Source of the DNA: Endozoicomonas sp. ISHI1
GTDB taxonomy: Bacteria > Pseudomonadota > Gammaproteobacteria > Pseudomonadales > Endozoicomonadaceae
DNA: 64,000 bases
Reading direction: 5' to 3'
NCBI RefSeq assembly: GCF_024606225.1
Contig: NZ_JAGRPU010000008.1
Span: forward strand, 1-64,000
How positions within the stretch are numbered: the first letter of the stretch is position 1; every line of letters begins with the position of its first letter. The translations under genes and the position numbers were made by a program. The notes below the pieces were generated by a model. That model saw only the letters and a program-made list of their open reading frames with translations. It did not search any database and had not been told where the DNA came from. Of this stretch, positions 18,328 through 26,744 are shown one piece after another.

Positions 18328-19752
18328 ATGCTGAGAAGTTTCTACTGGCACGATTACGAAACCTGGGGAACCGATCCTGCGACGGATTGGCCCTGCCAGT
18401 TCGCCGGGATCAGAACCGATGCCGGGTTGAATGAAATCGGGGAGCCTCTCAATATATTTTGCAAGCTACCCCGGGATCATCTGGCGCATCCCATGGCCTG
18501 TCTGGTCACCGGTTTGACACCACAGGCAGTCAATGAAAGGGGGATGGTTGAGCCGGAGTTTATTCGTCAGATTCATACCGAGTTGATGCAACCCGGAACC
18601 TGTGGCGTTGGCTACAACACAATTCGCTTTGATGATGAAGTGACTCGTAACAGTCTTTATCGAAACTTTTATGATCCCTATGCCAGAGAGTGGCAGAACG
18701 GAAACAGTCGCTGGGACCTTATTGATCTGGTGAGATTAACAGGAGCGCTGAGGCCTGAAGGTATAACCTGGCCCAAAAGAGAAGATGGTTTTAACAGTTA
18801 CAAGCTGGAGGACCTGACTCAGGCGAACGGGATTGATCATGGTGACGCTCATGATGCTTTGTCAGATGTGAGAGCAACCATAGCGATGGCACGTCTGATA
18901 CGTGAGCGGCAGCCCAGGGTCTTCAACTTTATCCTGAACCTCCGTAATAAGAGGGAGGTTTTCCAGCAGTTGAATCTAACAAAAAAAGAGGCTGTTGTTC
19001 ATGTCTCCGGTATGTTTGGTGCTGACAGGCATTGTCTTGCTGTTGTGATGCCTCTCGCCATGCATCCCATCAATCGCAATGGGGTGGTAGTCTTTGACTT
19101 GTCTGTCTCTCCTGAAGTGCTGATGGACTTGTCGGTGGCAGAGATACAAGAGCGTTTATTCTCTCCCGCCAAAGAAGGACAGGAAAGGATTGCGCTGAAA
19201 GTGGTGCATATCAATAAATGCCCGGTGGTGGCTCCCTTGAAAGTACTCAGGCCTGAGGACCAGCAACGGCTGGGGATCGATCTGAATCTGAACTTAAAGA
19301 ACAGGGAATGGCTGCTGCAGCATCCACAAGTGATGCAGAAGGTTCAGCAGGTATTTGACTCGGTGCCAGAAAAGGTTTCCAGCGATCCGGATCAGATGAT
19401 CTATTCGGGTGGTTTTTTCTCAGAAGAAGATAAAGAGCGGATGCAGGTGGTCAGGTCTTCGGAGTCTTCCAGTCTGGTGAGACTGGGCTTTTCTTTCAAT
19501 GATGCTCGATTGGATGAAATGTTGTTTCGTTATCGCGCACGACATTATCCAGAGACACTGGATGTCGAGGAGTTGGATGCGTGGGAATCATATCGAAAGT
19601 TGCGATTGTCTGACGGTGACAATCGGATTCTGGGCTATGGCTCTTTTTGGCAGGCTATAGATGAAGCCCGGGGGGTGGCTTCGATCGCACAGCAGGCTCT
19701 TCTTGATGAGTTGGCCGATTACGTCAGGAAGCTGGAATCATCTGTGAGTTGA
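18328..19752 (+). CDS. sbcB: Exodeoxyribonuclease I
   Basis: SbcB degrades single-stranded DNA 3' to 5' and acts in mismatch repair and recombination. The 474-residue product is of the usual length and has the DEDDh active site: Asp9 and Glu11 in HDYETWG, Asp in NTIRFDDEVTRN, and His and Asp in AHDALSDVRATIAMA. The SH3-like and C-terminal helical domains follow. The start MLRSFYWHDY has GGAG just upstream within the end of yigZ; an in-frame TTG five codons earlier is not needed. Its stop lies six bases from the convergent stop of the receiver-like gene. Confidence 0.96.
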   Translation: MLRSFYWHDYETWGTDPATDWPCQFAGIRTDAGLNEIGEPLNIFCKLPRDHLAHPMACLVTGLTPQAVNERGMVEPEFIRQIHTELMQPGTCGVGYNTIRFDDEVTRNSLYRNFYDPYAREWQNGNSRWDLIDLVRLTGALRPEGITWPKREDGFNSYKLEDLTQANGIDHGDAHDALSDVRATIAMARLIRERQPRVFNFILNLRNKREVFQQLNLTKKEAVVHVSGMFGADRHCLAVVMPLAMHPINRNGVVVFDLSVSPEVLMDLSVAEIQERLFSPAKEGQERIALKVVHINKCPVVAPLKVLRPEDQQRLGIDLNLNLKNREWLLQHPQVMQKVQQVFDSVPEKVSSDPDQMIYSGGFFSEEDKERMQVVRSSESSSLVRLGFSFNDARLDEMLFRYRARHYPETLDVEELDAWESYRKLRLSDGDNRILGYGSFWQAIDEARGVASIAQQALLDELADYVRKLESSVS

Positions 19753-19758
19753 AATGAA

Positions 19759-20268
19759 TCAAACAGCAGCGGCTTCTCCTCCCCCTCCGATCACCTGGTT
19801 AAAGTGTTCAGCAAGTCGGCCATAAATAACGGGCTTTTCGATGTAGTCAACAGCCCCTGCCTTAATGGCCGCTACGGCAGTATGCACATCATTATGGTGT
19901 CCCAGAACGATGAAAGGAATATCATATTCATCCTCGTTCAGGGCCTCCAGAAGCTTTATAGCTTCTTCACTTTCTTTCTCATTCTCAGCAATGATGCAGT
20001 CAGGCTTTCTGCTCTGAATGGCCATCAACAGTTCACTGCTGTTGCTGAAGCATTCCAGTAGCATTGACTTCTCATCACACAGGCCGCGGATGGTGTCGGT
20101 AACATTTGTATCCTGTTCCAGTAGATACACGGTAGCTTTTGTTGCCAAGCTCATAGGGGCAGCCTTGATGGTCAATTCAATAACAATACTTGAGTCTTTT
20201 GCCGAGACGCCAGCTTCCGTAAGGCAATCAGGTAACCTGCCAGAAGGTGGAGAATCTGTTGTACTCAT
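19759..20268 (-). CDS. Degenerate response-regulator receiver protein
   Basis: The 169-residue product has a CheY-like receiver fold from about residue 45 (ATVYLLEQDTNV) to the end, with no output domain. Key sites are altered: the acidic pocket reads EQD, the phospho-acceptor strand reads CIIAENEKES with no Asp at the expected place, and the Thr/Ser switch position is Gly (FIVLGHHND). The Lys in DYIEKP is kept. This is the pattern of a pseudo-receiver that cannot be phosphorylated normally. The N-terminal 38 residues look unlike a receiver, so a start at MSLATKATVY (20154) is possible. It lies upstream-to-downstream with the FixJ-type gene on the same strand, 433 bases apart, and may modulate it; that is inference. 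Confidence 0.7.
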   Translation of the reverse strand: MSTTDSPPSGRLPDCLTEAGVSAKDSSIVIELTIKAAPMSLATKATVYLLEQDTNVTDTIRGLCDEKSMLLECFSNSSELLMAIQSRKPDCIIAENEKESEEAIKLLEALNEDEYDIPFIVLGHHNDVHTAVAAIKAGAVDYIEKPVIYGRLAEHFNQVIGGGGEAAAV

Positions 20269-20701
20269 GCTCTGAAAGAAAGACCTGCTTTCTTAACACA
20301 GGGCATTTGTATCCAGCAGAGCGTTACCAGCAATGAAAGAAAAACTTTAGTCGCCATAAGGTAGATGATTTTTCTGAAATAATCGCTTTTTTGTTAATAA
20401 AGTATTCAGGTACCCTTGGTAGCCAAAAAAGTTTCGGTCATTTAAGAAAAATTGATCACTGTCTTCAGCTCTCTCAAAGCGTAATAGGAGTTTAGGATTA
20501 GACTCAAAATTGCTGAATGGAGGGATGTACTAGACGTTGTACGGGGACTACTTAAAAGGCGGCGCAAGGCTTCGCAGGGAATGTGGAGATAATTGAGAGG
20601 AGAGGTACAAGCGTGCAATGGACTGACAAGACACTGTGCAGACCACTAAAAGGAGGGTATGGACCCGGGGCGTTATCCATACAAGACGCCCCGGATTAAG
20701 G
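20269..20701. other. Intergenic region between receiver-like gene and FixJ-type regulator
   Basis: Apart from the GC-rich hairpin next to the regulator stop, no coding frame or RNA gene was recognised. The part near 20340-20460 is AT-rich and is the likely promoter area of the receiver-like gene. Confidence 0.5.
20665..20694 (-). terminator. GC-rich hairpin after the FixJ-type gene
   Basis: A 9-bp perfect stem, CCGGGGCGT with ACGCCCCGG around a 12-base loop, begins seven bases past the regulator stop on the reverse strand. It has no T-tract, so termination may need Rho or the hairpin may protect the mRNA end. Confidence 0.5.
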
Positions 20702-21355
20702 TCAGGCCTTGAAGTAAAATTCGCCTTCCAGGTGCTCTTTAACCTGCATAACCTGACGCACAAGGTGGGCCAGGGATTTGGTGCCCATTTTTTCCATCAC
20801 ACGAGAGCGGTGGATTTCTACCGTTCTCTGGCTCAGGTTGATGTCAGCAGCGATAACCTTGTTCGCCTTGCCTTCAACAACATGATGAAGGACTTCACGC
20901 TCACGGTCAGTTAGTGTGGAAAGACGACGAAGAATTTCTTTGTGCTCCAGCAGCTCACGACGCTGCTGCGCATCGAGTTTCAAGGCATCGTTAATCAGAT
21001 CCAGAAGCTCCTGGTCACGGAACGGTTTCTGGATAAAATTCATTGCGCCATCCTTGATAGCCTGAACCGCCATCGGCACATCGCCGTGTCCGGTAATGAA
21101 AATAATAGGCAGAATGCAGTGCATTTCATTGAGCTTGCTCTGAAGCTCAAGCCCGCTCATTCCTGGCATACGAATGTCCAGAACGATGCATCCCGGACGG
21201 TTTTCATCGTAGACTTCCAGAAACTCGGCTGGGGAAAAAAAAGCCTCTACTGTCTGTCCAACAGACTTCATCAGCATTTTCAGCGAATCACGCACAGCCT
21301 CGTCATCGTCGATGATGAAAACGGTGGGCTCCTGCTTCATATCCTGTTGCTGCAT
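20702..21355 (-). CDS. FixJ/TodT-type two-component response regulator
   Basis: The 217-residue product is a two-domain regulator. The receiver domain is intact: DDDE acidic pocket, phospho-acceptor Asp in CIVLDIRMPGMSG, Thr in FITGHGD, Lys in FIQKPF. It is followed by a LuxR/NarL-type helix-turn-helix (LSTLTDREREVLHHVVEG through NLSQRTVEIHRSRVMEKM). Members of this subgroup activate promoters on phosphorylation by a PAS-domain sensor kinase; no kinase gene is present in this window, so it is an orphan here. Target genes are not evident; the neighbouring aspA and pseudo-receiver are candidates by position only. Confidence 0.92.
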   Translation of the reverse strand: MQQQDMKQEPTVFIIDDDEAVRDSLKMLMKSVGQTVEAFFSPAEFLEVYDENRPGCIVLDIRMPGMSGLELQSKLNEMHCILPIIFITGHGDVPMAVQAIKDGAMNFIQKPFRDQELLDLINDALKLDAQQRRELLEHKEILRRLSTLTDREREVLHHVVEGKANKVIAADINLSQRTVEIHRSRVMEKMGTKSLAHLVRQVMQVKEHLEGEFYFKA

Positions 21356-21898
21356 AACGACTCCACTGTAACTGTATAAAAGTTGCCGTAAACGGATTAG
21401 TAATCAAACGCCGTCAGGCAGGAGAAAATTTGCGAAGGTAGAACCACATCATTCATTTTGTTACATGCTTAACGGCTGTGGAATTCGATCTCAGTGTAGC
21501 AGAGGTTTCTAACAATGCCTTGGAGTAACAATACGTCACGCTACTAATCTCTGTACCGTTTGATGCCTCTTTGACAGCATACACTAAGTGGGCTGCTCTG
21601 CCTGGATTTCGCTGGACGGCTTCTTGCGTACTTCAACCCAGTATACTGAGCTTTGATTATTGGATGTCCGATATTTCCAAGTCGTAATTACGTTTGAATG
21701 GTTTAGATAATTTCGCTTTCTACTGATCGCCTCACGGAATACGCAATCTTAATGAAAAAAATATACATTCCAAGTGGTAAATCTACTGTAAATGTACATT
21801 AAGTATGGGTAAGTATGCAGAAGGGGAGGTTTTGTGTGATACAACGGTGTGATGCTTCCCATTCCCCAGAGAGGGTCAGCGAACAGAGAATAAATAAA

Positions 21899-21918
21899 CC
21901 GCACCGGCAGCAGTGCGG
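21899..21918 (-). terminator. Rho-independent terminator of aspA
   Basis: The stem CCGCAC / GTGCGG with an 8-base loop is followed on the reverse strand by TTTATTTATT. It lies about 70 bases past the aspA stop. Confidence 0.7.
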
Positions 21919-21937
21919 CTTTTCATGCGTCATTTGT

Positions 21938-21966
21938 CTTGTGTCTTGTGTCTTGTGTCTTGTGTC
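21938..21966. repeat. Heptanucleotide tandem repeat
   Basis: Four consecutive copies of a 7-bp unit (CTTGTGT) lie in the 3' untranslated region between the aspA stop and its terminator. Such repeats can change copy number by slippage; here no reading frame would be affected. Confidence 0.8.
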
Positions 21967-21990
21967 AATATAGACGACTGATTTTAACGA

Positions 21991-23427
21991 TCAGTGTACC
22001 TTGCTGCTCAGGTCCAGTGGCGCAATCATGTTTTCTGGTTTGAGGATTTCGGCCAGTTGCTCATCCGTCAGCAAGCCTTCTTCCTTAACCAGGTCTACTA
22101 CACGACGACCGGTCTTCAAGGCCGTTTTGGCAATACGGCTGGAGTTCTCGTAACCCAGATAGGGGTTAAGAGCGGTGACCAGGCCAACAGAGTTGTAGAC
22201 ATAATCCATACATATATCTTTGTTAGCAGTGATGCCCTTAACGCAGCGATCGGACAGCATGAACATACCGTTGGTGAGTTGCTGGATGGATTCCAGAATT
22301 TTGTAAACCAGTACCGGCTCAGCGTAGTTTAGCTGCAGCTGGGCTGCTTCAGAAGCCATGGTTACTACCAGATCGTTGCCAATAACGTGGAAAGCGATCT
22401 GGCTCATGGCCTCAGGAATAACCGGGTTAACCTTGCCTGGCATGATGGAAGAGCCAGGCTGCATTTCAGGCAGGTTGATGTCATTAAAACCACACAGAGG
22501 GCCGGAGGAGAGCAGTCGCAGGTCATTACTCATTTTGGACAGCTTTACGGCCATTCGCTTCAGGGCGCTGGAGAAAATGACAAAAGCGCCCATGTCAGAG
22601 GTGGCTTCTACCAAGTCACCCGCCAGAATCATATTCTGGCCGGAAATCTCAGACAGGTACTTAACTGCTAAGGGTGCGTAACGGTTGTCGGCAGTGATAC
22701 CCGTACCAATAGCAGTACCACCCAGGTTGATTTCGCACAGCAGCTTGGCCATATCCTTGATACGGTCAATGTCTTCACCAATGGTGGTTGAAAAAGCACG
22801 GAATTCCTGGCCCAGCGTCATAGGCACGGCATCCTGCAGCTGGGTACGACCCATTTTCAGAACGTCCTTAAACTCTTCTGCTTTGACATCACAGGCGTTC
22901 TTCAGACTCTTGGCGGCTACAACCAGTTCGTTGTGCTTCAGCACCATGGAAAGACGCATGGCCGTTGGGTAAACGTCATTGGTAGACTGAGCCATGTTGA
23001 CGTGTGTGTTAGGGTGCAGGTGCTCGTATTGACCACGACGATAACCCATTAGTTCCAGCGCGCGGTTGGCAATGACTTCGTTGGCATTCATGTTAGTGGA
23101 GGTTCCGGCACCACCCTGAATCATGTCAACGGTGAATTGGTCATGCAGTTTACCGGCAATAATTTCGTCACAGGCGTCCGCGATGGCGTCGGCTTTGGCT
23201 GCGTCCAGCATTCCCAGATCACGGTTGGCCAGTGCGCAGGCTTTCTTAACCATGGCCAGGGCTTTCGGAATGTTAGAGAAGTGGTTCAGTGTGACACCGG
23301 AAATGTTGAAGTTTTCCAGGGCTCGCTGAGTCTGGATGCCATAGTAAGCCTCCCGGGGTACAGGGGCTTCACCCAGCAGATCATGCTCGATGCGGTATTC
23401 GTTCAGATCAGTATTATCCAGTGCCAT
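21991..23427 (-). CDS. aspA: Aspartate ammonia-lyase (aspartase)
   Basis: AspA converts L-aspartate to fumarate and ammonia in the cytoplasm. The 478-residue product, the same length as the E. coli enzyme, belongs to the aspartase/fumarase superfamily. It has NMNANEVIANRALE, HPNTHVNMAQSTNDVYPTA and the flexible signature loop GSSIMPGKVNPVIPEAM with the catalytic Ser. NMNANEVIAN and the flanking residues favour aspartase over class II fumarase. MALDNTDLNEYRIEHDLLG was chosen as the start because it matches the family N-terminus; an upstream in-frame start would add 25 unrelated hydrophobic residues. Monocistronic with its own terminator. Confidence 0.93.
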   Translation of the reverse strand: MALDNTDLNEYRIEHDLLGEAPVPREAYYGIQTQRALENFNISGVTLNHFSNIPKALAMVKKACALANRDLGMLDAAKADAIADACDEIIAGKLHDQFTVDMIQGGAGTSTNMNANEVIANRALELMGYRRGQYEHLHPNTHVNMAQSTNDVYPTAMRLSMVLKHNELVVAAKSLKNACDVKAEEFKDVLKMGRTQLQDAVPMTLGQEFRAFSTTIGEDIDRIKDMAKLLCEINLGGTAIGTGITADNRYAPLAVKYLSEISGQNMILAGDLVEATSDMGAFVIFSSALKRMAVKLSKMSNDLRLLSSGPLCGFNDINLPEMQPGSSIMPGKVNPVIPEAMSQIAFHVIGNDLVVTMASEAAQLQLNYAEPVLVYKILESIQQLTNGMFMLSDRCVKGITANKDICMDYVYNSVGLVTALNPYLGYENSSRIAKTALKTGRRVVDLVKEEGLLTDEQLAEILKPENMIAPLDLSSKVH

Positions 23428-23822
23428 TGATGTATCACCACTAAAAAGGAATATCGGCAACAAAAGGTGTGGAGTCTGGTTAACCACCACCTCAAAGAAC
23501 AAGGGTTAGTCTGTTCCTGCTTAGAACATCCGGCAATATGAAATTCTACTTATCAAACTATTACAGATCTCATCATGAAAGGTCTTAACGGGCATTAACA
23601 GGTTATGAGCTTCGCCTTTGGCTATTCTTTTATATAGAGTTTCAAGGGCTTATTGCTAATGTTACTGAAACATATTCCAGGTTTGCTCTTCAACCCGGAA
23701 GCGAATGGTCTCAGATTCGTTCCCGGTATAATCAGACAGCCCCTCTAACGAAACTGGTTACGGTCTTTTTCCGGGAATCAGGACCGAAGACGGAATTTAT
23801 ACTCGACTAAGGAGTCAGTGCA
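23428..23822. other. Divergent intergenic region, aspA / SopB-like gene 1
   Basis: Both flanking genes start here in opposite directions. AAGGAG eight bases before the SopB-like ATG is the only clear signal. No strong promoter pair or operator was recognised, and no other gene is visible. Confidence 0.5.
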
Positions 23823-26153
23823 ATGGATGGCAGCAAGCTCCCAACGGGTCTTCAGCCCACATCAATGAACCCTCACGCAGCAGCGCCAGATGTCGGGGAA
23901 ACGGAAAAGGTCGGGCGTAGCCGTCGTCAGAACAGAGTGGTCAAATCCATCAGGAATGTTCTGAAAAAGTTGTCAGGACTGGCTAAACGGACGCCTCGTG
24001 ATGCTCCGATACAGCAGAGACAGGTTGCCATAGTCAGGCAGCCCGAACCCTGGAGGGTGTCTGGCAATACCCGCCCCCCGGCTCAGGCAGACAGCATTTT
24101 CAAACAGCAGGGCTATGTCTTTGACGAGGTGACAATGGATCAGGGTGACAAGCCTGAGGTTCAAAGGGCTTATCAGCAGGCCAGAAATCAGTATGAGAGT
24201 GCGGCCGTCTCTGTAGCGAAAGAAGTGCTCAGTGAAGCCCGGCAACAGACGGATAGTGGTGAGCTGATTCTGGCAATGAAAGAGTTCATCCAGCAGCATG
24301 AGCAAAAGATTCATCAGGACTATGAACCCGTAACGAAAGAGATGTTGGATGATCTTCGGAAGCTCCCTCATAAACTCCTCAACGAATTATCTCTGAGAAA
24401 TGTCGATAGAGAGGTTGCTGGTGAAGTGTTCAAGATGCATCTGCAGGAAAGCAGGGATACCCAGACCCTTTTAAATCACTACCAGATGCCCGTGTCCGAT
24501 GCTGAGGTGGCTGTTCCCGGCAGTACTCATGACCACAAAGAGTTTTTCAAGTTACAAAAGCTACAGTTTGATACCGCCAGAGAGGTTCTGAATAATAAAC
24601 TTCAGTCGGCCCGGGGCGAGGGGGATAAAGAGGTTGCGGCGCGATTGACCAATCTTGATCGACAGCTATTGAATGAGTTAGGACGACTTCAGCAAACGGT
24701 TCAGTTAAAAGGCGATGAACCTGTCAGCAAAGAAGAGATGCGCAAGGCCAACGAAGATTATCCGAAAATGCTGCAGGATGCCCTGGTGTCAGCAGGGGTT
24801 GATAAACAAACCGTGGCCAGCGATTTCGAGGCGGCTTATATCAACCAGTTAAATAATCGTTCCTGGAAAACGACAGAAAAATCTTTTTCTCAGGCTGGTA
24901 TTGAATTCATTTCCAGGCAGCAGCCTGCGGCTGAAATCAGAGTGCCTGAGTCTGTAAAGGGTGAAGTATCCCGCCTGTATGATATTGACTATGAAGGTCG
25001 TGGGGTCGGCTGTCTTGATTCCACCAATACAGATCATGCCACAAGCCTGAATCGCAGTGATTTTTCGATTAATAATAGCAATGTCTATACTGGCATACGG
25101 CATGGGATTGCTGATCCCTATGGTGTCAAAGGGAATCCGGATCTCAGGGCTGAAGGGGGGAAAGCGAGGGTCAAGGAAATCCTGCTTTCGGCCCTTGCAA
25201 CCCGGCCTGATATTTTTGAACAAGCTCTGGCAGCAGCAGAAGGAGGGCCAGTTCCGACCCTGATGACGACTTCCACTTCTCTGGTCACTACCGGTCTGGG
25301 TTCTGGAAAAGAGAGAAAAATCCAAAAAGCTCAGAATGAAGCTTTCAAACACTTTACCGATCCTGCAAAGCAACCTGTTACACTAGAACTTCCGGGGGCT
25401 GATGGACAGACCCGAACCATCAAACTTAATTTCAAACAGGCACGCTTTAACATTCCTGTAAACTGGGGTGGGGTGGGTGGCGCTTCTCTGTTAACAGGTG
25501 GGCGATCTTTCCAGAAAAAAATGAACGATCCTGCTATGGAAATGCTGGTGGGCAAGTCAGATAAAGCGGGCATTCAAGGGGGGATGGCCGGTGAATTTCT
25601 CAGTAATATCTCAAAGAAAGGTGAGGCCATCATGGCGCAGGCCAGGGGCGCCGAAGCGGCTGGTGATAGAAAAAAAGTCTCTGAACTGAATGCTCAACTG
25701 GATCAGTTAAAAAGGGATGCTCGATCAGTAGAGGATCTCACTGCCCAGATTAAGTCGATCTATAAAAAAGGTCGGCACTACCATCATCATCATGATGCCT
25801 ATAAACTGGCGTGCAGAGTAGCCCTGTTGACTCATAAAGTGGGGGCTGTGCCAATATCCAATTGCAAAAGCGGTAAAGACAGAACTGGAATGCTGGATGC
25901 CGAAATCAAGTTTCTGGCGGCCAGAATTAATCCGGAAACTGGCAAAGTACCTGAGCCTGGGCCTATTTTGGATCCTGCTGACAGAGCCTTGTTCCAGACG
26001 ATTCTCCGGGAAAGCGGTAATCTGGAAGTTCAGGAACAAAACGTGGGTGTCCGGGGGTATAAAACAGAACATGTTAAATCGATCACCGAAAGAGTTGGTG
26101 ATCCTGACATTCGTGAAGAAGTCAGAGGGCTTTCCAAAATAGTGCGCTCCTGA
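23823..26153 (+). CDS. SopB/IpgD-like inositol-phosphate phosphatase (copy 1)
   Basis: The 776-residue protein carries the CX5R active site of type III effector phosphatases SopB (Salmonella) and IpgD (Shigella): [20 protein letters not shown] with Cys681 and Arg687. The family's downstream block follows as ESGNLEVQEQNVGVRGYK. The upstream family motif (FNxGVN) is present in altered form as FNIPVN near residue 542. The N-terminal half is helical, with a basic segment (residues 28-60) and no signal peptide, as expected for an effector whose chaperone and translocation region is N-terminal. These enzymes hydrolyse host phosphoinositides such as PI(4,5)P2 and alter membrane traffic and Akt signalling. 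AAGGAG precedes ATG by eight bases. A His-rich run (HYHHHH) lies 30 residues before the active site. No secretion genes or chaperone are nearby. A paralogue lies at 42-45 kb. Substrate and export route are inferences. Confidence 0.9.
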   Translation: MDGSKLPTGLQPTSMNPHAAAPDVGETEKVGRSRRQNRVVKSIRNVLKKLSGLAKRTPRDAPIQQRQVAIVRQPEPWRVSGNTRPPAQADSIFKQQGYVFDEVTMDQGDKPEVQRAYQQARNQYESAAVSVAKEVLSEARQQTDSGELILAMKEFIQQHEQKIHQDYEPVTKEMLDDLRKLPHKLLNELSLRNVDREVAGEVFKMHLQESRDTQTLLNHYQMPVSDAEVAVPGSTHDHKEFFKLQKLQFDTAREVLNNKLQSARGEGDKEVAARLTNLDRQLLNELGRLQQTVQLKGDEPVSKEEMRKANEDYPKMLQDALVSAGVDKQTVASDFEAAYINQLNNRSWKTTEKSFSQAGIEFISRQQPAAEIRVPESVKGEVSRLYDIDYEGRGVGCLDSTNTDHATSLNRSDFSINNSNVYTGIRHGIADPYGVKGNPDLRAEGGKARVKEILLSALATRPDIFEQALAAAEGGPVPTLMTTSTSLVTTGLGSGKERKIQKAQNEAFKHFTDPAKQPVTLELPGADGQTRTIKLNFKQARFNIPVNWGGVGGASLLTGGRSFQKKMNDPAMEMLVGKSDKAGIQGGMAGEFLSNISKKGEAIMAQARGAEAAGDRKKVSELNAQLDQLKRDARSVEDLTAQIKSIYKKGRHYHHHHDAYKLACRVALLTHKVGAVPISNCKSGKDRTGMLDAEIKFLAARINPETGKVPEPGPILDPADRALFQTILRESGNLEVQEQNVGVRGYKTEHVKSITERVGDPDIREEVRGLSKIVRS

Positions 26154-26224
26154 GGAATTTTGTCTGTATGGCGCGGTCTAAGCTGGATGGGAAACAGAAA
26201 TCAAACATACCGGGAGACACATTT

Positions 26225-26695
26225 ATGAATAATAGGATCAAACACACAGGGATCGTCTTGCTGCTTTCATTCTCTCTGGCCGGTTGTACGACCGATCAGA
26301 CAGGGACTACCTACTCTGCTTCTGAAGCGCGTCAAATGCAGACAGTCCGGTTTGGTACAGTAGCTGAATCCAGACTGGTCAAACTGGAAGGTACCCAGGG
26401 CGAGGTTGGTACTGTGGCGGGTGCAGCGGTGGGTGGTATTGCCGCTTCCAGTATTGGTGGTCAGCGTGAAAGCGCCATTGCTGCAGTAGCTGGAGCCGTT
26501 GCCGGTGGTGTTTTGGGTAATATGGCCGAGAAGAAAATTACTTCTAAGCAAGGGGTTGAGCTGACAGTGAGGCTGGATGATGGCTCTTATGTTTCTGTTG
26601 TTCAACAGGTTGACCCTGCGGTTAACTTCGCTGCGGGCGATAAGGTAAAGATCCTTACCCAGGGCACTGCCAGTCGGGTTGTTAAGGTGCAGTGA
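26225..26695 (+). CDS. SlyB/Pcp-like outer-membrane lipoprotein with glycine zipper
   Basis: The 156-residue product has a lipoprotein signal peptide ending in LAGC and a glycine-zipper segment (GTVAGAAVGGIAASSIGG and AVAGAVAGGVLGNMAE), followed by a beta-rich C-terminus. This is the architecture of SlyB/Pcp lipoproteins, which support outer-membrane integrity and are often PhoP-controlled. MNNRIKHTGIVLLL was chosen as start because it gives a proper signal peptide and has GGGAG upstream; an earlier in-frame start adds 19 charged residues. It follows the SopB-like gene by about 70 bases on the same strand and could be read from its promoter. Confidence 0.88.
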   Translation: MNNRIKHTGIVLLLSFSLAGCTTDQTGTTYSASEARQMQTVRFGTVAESRLVKLEGTQGEVGTVAGAAVGGIAASSIGGQRESAIAAVAGAVAGGVLGNMAEKKITSKQGVELTVRLDDGSYVSVVQQVDPAVNFAAGDKVKILTQGTASRVVKVQ

Positions 26696-26723
26696 AGTAA
26701 AGGTGGATGGGCTTGCTCAAAGC

Positions 26724-26744
26724 CCTCTGACAGCTTCTCAGAGG
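26724..26744. terminator. Hairpin between convergent genes
   Basis: The 7-bp perfect stem CCTCTGA / TCAGAGG, loop 7, lies between the lipoprotein stop and the convergent GT39 stop, overlapping the latter. There is no T-tract on either side, so function as a terminator is uncertain. Confidence 0.35.

Larger units (their letters stand above)
21356..21990. other. Long intergenic region between FixJ-type gene and aspA
   Basis: This 635-base stretch holds the promoter of the regulator (right of 21355), the aspA terminator and a short tandem repeat. The middle part (about 21420-21840) has no recognised gene or RNA on either strand. Confidence 0.5.
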
